Shown here piece after piece: positions 1 to 4,829 of a stretch of 5,395 nt of DNA; the stretch's first letter is position 1; each line of letters opens with the position of its first letter. The DNA is from an uncultured Faecalibacterium sp. (lineage in GTDB: Bacteria; Bacillota; Clostridia; Oscillospirales; Ruminococcaceae). A program made the translations under genes and the position numbers. Where the stretch lies: positions 1 through 5,395 of the forward strand of contig CALDNF010000040.1 of assembly GCA_937917475.1 (NCBI GenBank). The letters run 5' to 3'. The notes under the pieces were generated by a model that searched no databases, was not told the origin of the DNA, and saw only the letters and a program-made list of their open reading frames with translations.

Positions 1-1
1 T

Positions 2-50
2 AAACCCTGCATGTTATAGGGTTTGACATTTCAAACTTTATAACGTATAA
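2..50. promoter_or_regulatory. Cluster of nested inverted repeats over the crp/fnr-family promoter
   Basis: Three short perfect dyads are visible. AAACCCT (2-8) pairs with AGGGTTT (18-24). GTTTGA (21-26) pairs with TCAAAC (31-36) across CATT and covers the -35 box. TTATA (38-42) pairs with TATAA (46-50) across ACG and overlaps the -10 box. The middle dyad resembles a Crp/Fnr-type site (FNR sites are TTGAT-N4-ATCAA), but its half-sites TTGA and TCAA are 4 bp apart rather than the usual 6. These could be operators for the gene's own product or another regulator. The first repeat could instead be the terminator stem of a gene lying left of the window. The repeats are directly seen; operator function is inference. 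Confidence 0.4.
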
Positions 51-51
51 T
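23..51 (+). promoter_or_regulatory. Consensus housekeeping promoter of the Crp/Fnr-family gene
   Basis: TTGACA at 23-28 and TATAAT at 46-51 are both perfect consensus hexamers separated by exactly 17 bp, the optimal spacing. Transcription would be expected to start near 58, giving an untranslated leader of roughly 88 nt before the ATG at 146. A perfect promoter of this kind normally needs a repressor or other control, which fits the inverted repeats lying over both boxes. Confidence 0.85.
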
Positions 52-111
52 AATGCTGTCTTCTAATTAGACATTTCTAACCATGAGTTTAACACAACTA
101 CCTTGACCTGT

Positions 112-129
112 CCGTTGTTATGGCAACGG
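112..129 (+). promoter_or_regulatory. Small leader hairpin beside the weak ribosome binding site
   Basis: CCGTTG (112-117) and CAACGG (124-129) form a perfect 6-bp stem with the loop TTATGG. The only Shine-Dalgarno-like string before the ATG at 146 is GGTGAAG (128-134), rather far upstream (11 nt gap), and its first two G residues fall in the stem. The hairpin could dampen translation, or present the site closer to the start codon. Structure is seen; effect is inference. Confidence 0.3.
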
Positions 130-145
130 TGAAGCAAATTTTAAG

Positions 146-823
146 ATGGAGCAATATTATTCAATTTTACAACAGTGCGGGATGTTCAACAGCATCCACC
201 CCCGAAAATATAAGGAAGTCCTCAGCTGCCTGAACGCAAATGTCCACGATTATCCTCGGGGTGCTCACATCGTCGAGCTGGGTGAGCAGAGCCACAATAC
301 CGGAGTTCTGCTGAATGGCACGATGGAAGAATTTTTGTATGATGAAAACGGAAATCAAATCAGCATCTGCCGTTTTCGCCCCGGAGAAGTATTTGGTGCG
401 GAACTGGCCTGTACCGGCTGGACAACAAGCCCGGTCTGCCTGCGTGCCAGTTCGGATTGTACCGTAATGCTGCTGGATTTCAGTGCATTGATGTCACAGA
501 AAACGCTGACCTGTCCCTGCCGGATGCAAGTTACAGCAAATCTTATGCAGGATATGGCACAGCAGCTTCTCTTTTTTAATACCAAAGTGCGTATTTTAGC
601 ACAAAAACGGCTTCGAGATCGTCTGAAGATTTATCTTCAAACCTTGACACCCGATGAAAAAGGCTGTTACAGTCTGCCCTACACCCGGACAGAACTGGCA
701 GATTTCCTCTGCGTGGACCGCAGTGCGCTTTCTCGTGAGCTGTGCCGGATGCGGGATGAAGGGATCCTTGATTTTTCCGGTGCAAAAATCCATTTGCATA
801 ACTCAGCATTCCTGCATGGGTGA
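146..823 (+). CDS. Crp/Fnr-family transcriptional regulator
   Basis: This 225-residue protein has the length and layout of the Crp/Fnr family. An N-terminal cyclic-nucleotide-binding-like beta barrel (about residues 15-115) includes the turn RPGEVFGAE at 78-86. A long dimerisation helix (about 124-163) follows, with the family-typical pattern VRILAQKRLRDRLKIYL. A C-terminal winged helix-turn-helix covers about 178-210 (TRTELADFLCVDRSALSREL). The arginine-serine pair that binds cAMP in E. coli CRP is not present in the equivalent stretch, so cAMP is unlikely to be the ligand. A Cys-Pro-Cys pair (123-125) just before the long helix recalls anaerobe regulators of this family that sense redox or nitrosative stress, but no four-cysteine FNR cluster is obvious. 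The gene stands alone between its own consensus promoter and a terminator. The ATG at 146 is chosen because the frame is closed by TGA at 104-106. The region is visibly more A+T-rich than lacZ. Family assignment is firm; signal and regulon are unknown. Confidence 0.92.
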   Translation: MEQYYSILQQCGMFNSIHPRKYKEVLSCLNANVHDYPRGAHIVELGEQSHNTGVLLNGTMEEFLYDENGNQISICRFRPGEVFGAELACTGWTTSPVCLRASSDCTVMLLDFSALMSQKTLTCPCRMQVTANLMQDMAQQLLFFNTKVRILAQKRLRDRLKIYLQTLTPDEKGCYSLPYTRTELADFLCVDRSALSRELCRMRDEGILDFSGAKIHLHNSAFLHG

Positions 824-858
824 AGTCATGCATCTGCCTGCTCCATCTCTGAAGAAAT

Positions 859-890
859 CCGAAGAATCACGTTCTTCGGTTTATTTTTAG
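859..890 (+). terminator. Intrinsic terminator of the Crp/Fnr-family gene
   Basis: CCGAAGAA (859-866) and TTCTTCGG (872-879) form a perfect 8-bp stem with the loop TCACG, followed by the T-rich tract TTTATTTTTA. It lies about 35 nt after the TGA stop at 821-823, so the regulator gene is probably monocistronic. Confidence 0.88.
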
Positions 891-957
891 TTTCTCTGCG
901 ATTAAAATAGCGATGTTTTCATTTTTCCTCAACCAGTTGGTCTTTATCGGCAAAAGG
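891..957. other. Short intergenic spacer, nothing recognised
   Basis: This A+T-rich stretch lies between the terminator of the Crp/Fnr gene and the end of the response-regulator fragment. I see no open frame of interest, promoter or RNA gene in it. Confidence 0.5.
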
Positions 958-1296
958 CTATGAAAAGCAGGAGATTCTGAATCTCCTGAGCCCCTTTCCC
1001 CATACGGTGTGGATGTACTGCGGGTGGGTCAGGTCTGTTTCCAGCTTTTTGCGCAGGTTCTTGATGTGGACCATGACCGTATTGTTGGAGGAAGGCAGGA
1101 ATGTCTCGTTCCAGACCGCTTCATAAATTTCCCGTGCCGAGAGCACATTGCCCCGGTGCAGAGCCAGCAGTTTCAGCAGCTGGGCTTCTGTTTCGGTCAG
1201 GGTCAGCGGTGTTCCGGCCATCGTTGCCGCCCCGGTGGTGCAGTCCACGGTCAACTGCCCGGTCTGAACGGCTTTCGCCGCCGGAGATTCTCTCCG
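958..1296 (-). pseudogene. OmpR/PhoB-type response regulator fragment (DNA-binding domain only)
   Basis: The minus-strand frame encodes the winged-helix effector domain of an OmpR/PhoB-family two-component response regulator. It shows the domain's opening strands (GQLTVDC, then PLTLTETEAQLLKLLALH), the first helices (LSAREIYEAVWNE), the recognition helix region NNTVMVHIKNLRKKLE and the wing stretch IHTVWGKG. A whole regulator of about 220-230 residues should carry an N-terminal receiver domain with the phosphorylated aspartate; it is absent. The frame opens after a TAG at 1297-1299 in what looks like the inter-domain linker (RRESPAAKAVQTG). The C-terminus is also abnormal: after GKG, where Tyr-Arg normally follows, it runs into unrelated residues and stops at the end of a 21-bp palindrome. 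The nominal 98-residue frame would need a TTG start at 1252-1254 and shows no good ribosome binding site. I read it as a relic with both ends lost. No partner histidine kinase is present. Confidence 0.85.
968..988. repeat. 21-bp interrupted palindrome at the broken end of the response-regulator fragment
   Basis: CAGGAGATT (968-976) and AATCTCCTG (980-988) are perfect reverse complements separated by CTG. The element sits exactly where the response-regulator homology ends. Read on the minus strand it is followed by CTTTTC, so it could be a weak intrinsic terminator, or the trace of a recombination end. Confidence 0.55.
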
Positions 1297-1442
1297 CTAT
1301 GTCACCCCTCGCATGAAGCCCTATCTGCTCTTCACCAGCGTGGTGCTGGTGTTCTGGTCACGCACTGCGCTGGAAGATGTTCCCGCTCAGCGGCACCGGG
1401 CTGACCGAAGAAAGAGTCCGGGAACAGTTTTTATCCCATTGA
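1271..1442 (+). pseudogene. Possible remnants of a DUF1980/TIGR03943-type membrane protein and an unassigned C-terminus
   Basis: Between the response-regulator break and the hairpin at 1503, two plus-strand pieces look more protein-like than chance. The first, in the frame of the ATG at 1313, reads LRYVTPRMKPYLLFTSVVLV with a hydrophobic segment. Its pattern of Tyr-x-x-Pro-Arg-Met followed by a membrane helix resembles the N-terminal region of TIGR03943/DUF1980 (YcgQ-like) proteins, although I cannot verify that. The second, in another frame, reads KMFPLSGTGLTEERVREQFL and ends at a TGA (1440-1442); I do not recognise it. Neither piece has a proper start or a full domain. If real, they are fused relics of one or two genes truncated at the same place as the response regulator. 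Confidence 0.3.
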
Positions 1443-1502
1443 AAGCACAACAAGGCCATGCATCCCTTGTCATTCGTCCTACTATCGTCACTTTACCGCA
1501 GC
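1443..1502. other. Spacer before the long hairpin, nothing recognised
   Basis: This spacer between the unassigned C-terminal piece and the 18-bp hairpin contains only a weak 6-bp inverted repeat (ACAAGG at 1450-1455 and CCTTGT at 1465-1470). I see no T-tract and no open frame that I can support. Confidence 0.4.
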
Positions 1503-1551
1503 ACAGAACCCCCTCACAGCGAAAATGAAAAATGCTGTGAGGGGGTTCTGT
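1503..1551. terminator. Long perfect hairpin, probably a (bidirectional) terminator
   Basis: ACAGAACCCCCTCACAGC (1503-1520) and GCTGTGAGGGGGTTCTGT (1534-1551) form an 18-bp perfect G+C-rich stem with the 13-nt A-rich loop GAAAATGAAAAAT. It lies where the plus-strand remnants end and 157 bp beyond the lacZ stop on the other strand, a natural place for a shared terminator. Neither side has a real T-tract, so intrinsic termination is not certain. It could alternatively be an mRNA 3'-end stabiliser or a dispersed palindromic repeat. Confidence 0.6.
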
Positions 1552-1581
1552 TATGGAAACAGTAGGAAAATGGCTTGATTC

Positions 1582-1692
1582 TTAGTAGTGCTTGACCACG
1601 GTAATGCCGTTTTTCTCGGCGTAGGCCGTACATTCACGAATCCGGCCTTCGATGGATTCTTTGCACTGGTTATCACGATGATCACCACCACT
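1582..1692 (-). pseudogene. Serine recombinase (resolvase/invertase family) N-terminal remnant
   Basis: A 36-codon minus-strand stretch between two stops reads DNQCKESIEGRIRECTAYAE followed by KNGITVVKHY. It matches the start of large serine recombinases of clostridial integrative elements, where the pattern R-Y-S-S-D-N-Q-(R)-E-E-S-I-E-G-Q and then Y-A-E-x-N-G-I-x-V-V surrounds and follows the catalytic serine. Here the residues before DNQ are DHR instead of the serine-bearing motif. A TCA-TCG serine pair does occur just upstream one frame away, as if a single base had been inserted. Homology ends at HY followed by TAA, where the family continues with Ile-Asp-Arg. No other catalytic, zinc-ribbon or coiled-coil part is present, so the scrap is dead. 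It shows that an integrative element or recombinase gene once stood next to lacZ. Confidence 0.75.
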
Positions 1693-1707
1693 TCAGCCAA
1701 GTGAATT

Positions 1708-4700
1708 TTAGTTTGATTTTTGAATTGAAAAATGAAAAGCGGTTCCCTTTTCCACGGCAAAGCAGGCATTTTCATGCGGTTTTGCGCCCCAGCTGTTGTC
1801 GCCGCCTACACCACGCTGGAAGAGGGCGCAGCGAACGATCGTCTTGTTGTCATCATGGGGCAGTTCGTAGAGGTGGCGGGCATTTTCCAGCTCATGGGGC
1901 GTATAGGGCAGGGCGGAAAAAGTCATTCCAACATCACTGCCAAAGCGGACGCCCGGAATGTTTCCGGTCACCTCTGCGCTGTACACGCTGGTCCGGCTGC
2001 CGCACTCCTGCGGGTAGACCGGACTGTAGGCGGCAAAATCTTCCCGGATGTTGTAGCTCCATGTGCCCATTTTTCCGCCTGTGGTTCGGTCGGCTACAGT
2101 TTCCCGTGGGCCAAGGCCCAGATAAGAAACATCCGTCAGCTCCCGGCGCAGCGGGAAGAGCAGACCGAATTCCGGAAGCTCTGTTTTTTCACCCTGCCAT
2201 GTCATGGTGATGTCACAGCGGCCTGCACCGTCGATGGTGAAGTCGATGGGCAGAGTCTGACCATACGGCAGAGTGTAAGCTGTATGAACGGTAGCAAATT
2301 CACCGGACTGTTCCGCAGTCATGTTATCGCACCGGGCATACAGGCCCGCCGTTTTCCAGAAGGCGAATTCAAAGGGTTCTGCACAGCCCTCGTCGTTGTT
2401 GGTAGGCGCACGCCAGAAATTCAGGCGCACCGTATCATCCAACAGCTGCACGCCGCCATACCGGATGGACACAAGGCCCTTGCCCCGGCCAAAGAGGTAC
2501 TCGAAGCCCCCGCCCTTCACGCCGATGTTGCAGTCCATCTCCACCAGCTGCGGGGCGGGCATGGTCTGCCGGGCTTCGGTATGGTTGTGCCACACCTGCC
2601 CGAAAGCGGCTTCGTATCCCGCCGGGGTGCCGGGCAGAGCGTCTCTTTGGACTGCCGTGACCGTCATGCAGGTAAGGCCTGCTTCCGGCAGAGCAAACGG
2701 GAACGGGATGTGCACCGTTTTGCCGGGGGCACAGTCCACCCGGAGAGCCGCTTTGCGCTCCGGCCTTCCGTTGACCGCAGTTTCAAACACCAGATCATAG
2801 GCGTTCAGGTCGGTGAAGAGATTCCGGTTTTCCACAACGGCTTCTGTGTCCGTTACCGTGACTTTGAAGGGTGCATAGGCCGCTTTTACCGCATCCATCT
2901 TGGGGGTGTTGCGACGGTCGGGCAGAACAAGACCATCGATGCAGAATTCCCGGTCGGTGGGGCGGTCGCCGAAGTCACCGCCGTAGGCAAAGCCGGGCTT
3001 TCCATCCGGGCCGGTCACGGCGATGCCGTGATCGATGTACTCCCAGATAAAGCCGCCCTGATACAGCGGCTCCTCATAGGCATACTCGGTGTAATCGGTG
3101 ATGCCGCCGTTGGAATTGCCCATGGCGTGGCTGTACTCGCACATGATGAAGGGCTTTTCCGGGTGCTCTTTCAAAAAGGCTTTGATGCCTTCTACGGGGG
3201 TATACATCTGGCTCTCCATGTCGGAAGTGCCCGGGTATTCCCGGTCCCAGAAAATGCCCTCATAATGGACAAGGCGGCTGGGGTCGGAATGGCGGAAGTA
3301 TTCGCTCATCTCCCACAGGGTCTTGCCGCCGTGGCTCTCGTTGCCGCAGGACCAGATCAGGATGGCCGGGTGGTTCTTGTCCCGCTCCAGCATGGCCTCG
3401 GCTCGGGCCAGAACATTGTCCCGCCACTCCGGGCGGTCGCCGGGCAGGGGCCACTCGTCGGAGCCGTCTGCACCAAGTTTCTGCCATGTGCCGTGGGTCT
3501 CCAAGTTTGTTTCCCCGATCACATACAGACCGTATTCATCGCATAATTGCAAAAAATACGGGTCATTGGGGTAATGGCTGGTGCGCACTGCGTTCACATT
3601 GTGGGCTTTGAGGTTTTTCACGTCCCAGAGCATTTCCTCCCGGCTGACGGTTCGGCCGGTCTTGCAGCTCCACTCGTGACGGTTGACACCCTTGAACACG
3701 ATGCGCTGACCGTTCAGGAGCATTTGTTTATTTTTCAATTCAAACTTCCGCAGACCAACTTTCAGGCCAGACCGCTCCACAAGACTGCCTTCGTTCAGCA
3801 GAGCGATTTCTGCATAGGAAAGGTTCGGCTGTTCGGCGCTCCACAAGATGGGATGCTCTACGGTAAAGACGAAGGAAACATCCTGTACATCTACCTCCAC
3901 GTCGGGGTCGGCCTCGCCTCTGCCAAAGACCACGCCGCTGCCGTACTCGGCGGGCTCCCCCACCTCGGCGGACTGCTCCTGCCCGTTGAACACCACGGAC
4001 ACCTTGCCTGCACCGCTTACTTTGCAGTCGAAGGTGACCTTCACGCTGGAAAAATCGTCAGCGAAGTCCTGCTTCACAAACACATCTTCCAGATGCAGTT
4101 CCGGCTTTGTAAACAGCTCTGCCGAGCGGAACAGGCCGCTCATCCGCCAGAAATCCTGATCTTCCAGCCAGCTGCCGGACGAGAAACGGTACACCTGTAT
4201 GACCAGCTCGTTTTCACCGGGGCGGACGGCCTCGGTCATATCAAATTCTGCCGGGGTGAAGGTATCTTCGGTGTAGCCGATATAAATGCCGTTGCACCAG
4301 ATGGCGGCGGCACTGTCGGCTCCGTTCAGGCGCAGGTAGCAGTTTGCCCAGTCTTCCGGCAGGTCAAAGCTGCGTTTATATTCCCCGATGGGGTTGTATT
4401 CCTGCGGGATCTGGCCAGGGTGAAGCTTTTCGTGGCCGTCCCACGGGTACTGTGTGTTGACGTAGTGGGGCGCACCGTAGGGCTGGCCGGGCTTTTTCAG
4501 GCTCTGCATCTGGATGAGACCGGGCACGGTCAGGGTGCCCCACTCCGAAAACGGTGCAGTCAGATTTTCGGCATAGCGGAAGCTCCACTCGCCGTCCAAG
4601 CTGACCGTCAGCGGCATTTCCGGGCTGGTCTGGTCGGCAAAGTGGGCGTGGGCGGGCAGACGGTTCTGCTGGAAAATTTCCGGGTCGGCCAACAGGGCCG

Positions 4701-4725
4701 GGGTAATGGGTTCAATCAAGGGCAT
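1708..4725 (-). CDS. lacZ: Beta-galactosidase, glycoside hydrolase family 2 (LacZ type)
   Basis: This 1005-residue protein hydrolyses terminal beta-D-galactosides such as lactose, and is close in length to E. coli LacZ (about 1024). Domain order is complete: GH2 sugar-binding jelly roll (about 40-205, with QDFWRMSGLFR at 190-200), immunoglobulin-like domain (about 210-325), TIM barrel (about 327-615), a further beta domain (about 620-710) and the beta-galactosidase small-chain domain (about 735-1000). The acid/base is Glu463 in SCGNESHGG and the nucleophile is Glu530 in IMCEYSHAMGNSNGG. Glu409 and His411 in NLETHG match the active-site magnesium ligands. Asp191 corresponds to E. coli Asp201, and Trp979 in GVGGDNSWG to Trp999. 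No signal peptide or anchor is seen, so it should be cytosolic and depend on an uptake system not present here. The ATG at 4723-4725 has GAGAGGT 7 nt upstream and its own promoter. A long antisense open frame is only a by-product of codon use. Confidence 0.96.
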   Translation of the reverse strand: MPLIEPITPALLADPEIFQQNRLPAHAHFADQTSPEMPLTVSLDGEWSFRYAENLTAPFSEWGTLTVPGLIQMQSLKKPGQPYGAPHYVNTQYPWDGHEKLHPGQIPQEYNPIGEYKRSFDLPEDWANCYLRLNGADSAAAIWCNGIYIGYTEDTFTPAEFDMTEAVRPGENELVIQVYRFSSGSWLEDQDFWRMSGLFRSAELFTKPELHLEDVFVKQDFADDFSSVKVTFDCKVSGAGKVSVVFNGQEQSAEVGEPAEYGSGVVFGRGEADPDVEVDVQDVSFVFTVEHPILWSAEQPNLSYAEIALLNEGSLVERSGLKVGLRKFELKNKQMLLNGQRIVFKGVNRHEWSCKTGRTVSREEMLWDVKNLKAHNVNAVRTSHYPNDPYFLQLCDEYGLYVIGETNLETHGTWQKLGADGSDEWPLPGDRPEWRDNVLARAEAMLERDKNHPAILIWSCGNESHGGKTLWEMSEYFRHSDPSRLVHYEGIFWDREYPGTSDMESQMYTPVEGIKAFLKEHPEKPFIMCEYSHAMGNSNGGITDYTEYAYEEPLYQGGFIWEYIDHGIAVTGPDGKPGFAYGGDFGDRPTDREFCIDGLVLPDRRNTPKMDAVKAAYAPFKVTVTDTEAVVENRNLFTDLNAYDLVFETAVNGRPERKAALRVDCAPGKTVHIPFPFALPEAGLTCMTVTAVQRDALPGTPAGYEAAFGQVWHNHTEARQTMPAPQLVEMDCNIGVKGGGFEYLFGRGKGLVSIRYGGVQLLDDTVRLNFWRAPTNNDEGCAEPFEFAFWKTAGLYARCDNMTAEQSGEFATVHTAYTLPYGQTLPIDFTIDGAGRCDITMTWQGEKTELPEFGLLFPLRRELTDVSYLGLGPRETVADRTTGGKMGTWSYNIREDFAAYSPVYPQECGSRTSVYSAEVTGNIPGVRFGSDVGMTFSALPYTPHELENARHLYELPHDDNKTIVRCALFQRGVGGDNSWGAKPHENACFAVEKGTAFHFSIQKSN

Positions 4726-4732
4726 AGCAGTT

Positions 4733-4739
4733 ACCTCTC
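4733..4739 (-). promoter_or_regulatory. Ribosome binding site of lacZ
   Basis: On the minus strand GAGAGGT lies 7 nt before the ATG at 4725, a good Shine-Dalgarno match that fixes the start of lacZ. Confidence 0.8.
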
Positions 4740-4766
4740 AAAAATTGGCAGGTGGATTCAGCCTTA

Positions 4767-4775
4767 ATTATAGCA
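4767..4775 (-). promoter_or_regulatory. Extended -10 promoter of lacZ
   Basis: On the minus strand the sequence TGCTATAAT matches the extended -10 form TGnTATAAT perfectly, with TATAAT at 4772-4767. No good -35 hexamer is found at 16-18 bp upstream; that stretch is the T-rich tail and stem of a terminator. The transcript would start near 4760, leaving a leader of about 35 nt. The weak -35 and the extended -10 suggest possible help from an activator, which is inference. Confidence 0.7.
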
Positions 4776-4785
4776 CAGGAAAAGA

Positions 4786-4817
4786 GAAAAACAGCCGTAC
4801 AAAAACGACTGTTTTTC
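4786..4817. terminator. Terminator hairpin between the DUF2264 remnant and lacZ
   Basis: GAAAAACAG (4786-4794) pairs perfectly with CTGTTTTTC (4809-4817). Beyond one mismatch, CGT (4796-4798) pairs with ACG (4805-4807), leaving a 6-nt loop. The arms carry A- and T-runs, so either strand would end in a T-tract. On the minus strand the tract continues as TTTTTCTCTTTTCC straight into the lacZ promoter. It lies 12 nt after the TGA at 4830-4832, which supports that stop being a genuine gene end and isolates lacZ from upstream transcription. Confidence 0.75.
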
Positions 4818-4829
4818 TGGAAGATCCCG

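Noticed and set aside
83..106. Seven-codon leader peptide (MSLTQLP) in the untranslated region of the Crp/Fnr gene.
   Set aside because: It has no ribosome binding site and no attenuator-like pattern, so chance is the simpler explanation.
1009..1404. 131-codon plus-strand frame across the response-regulator fragment.
   Set aside because: It is mostly antisense to the well-supported winged-helix domain and shows no protein-like pattern of its own.
1450..1470. Inverted repeat ACAAGG / CCTTGT as a terminator or attachment site.
   Set aside because: It has only six base pairs, a nine-base loop, no T-tract and no partner elsewhere in the window.
1551..1775. 74-codon minus-strand frame overlapping the lacZ end.
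   Set aside because: It is out of frame with both lacZ and the recombinase remnant; the recognisable residues belong to a neighbouring frame.
1732..4767. Two very long plus-strand open frames (604 and 406 codons) in the same register antisense to lacZ.
   Set aside because: They are exactly codon-aligned with lacZ on the opposite strand. A stop there needs a TTA, CTA or TCA codon in lacZ, which this gene almost never uses; the single break at 3544-3546 is a TTA leucine codon. The translations show no domain.
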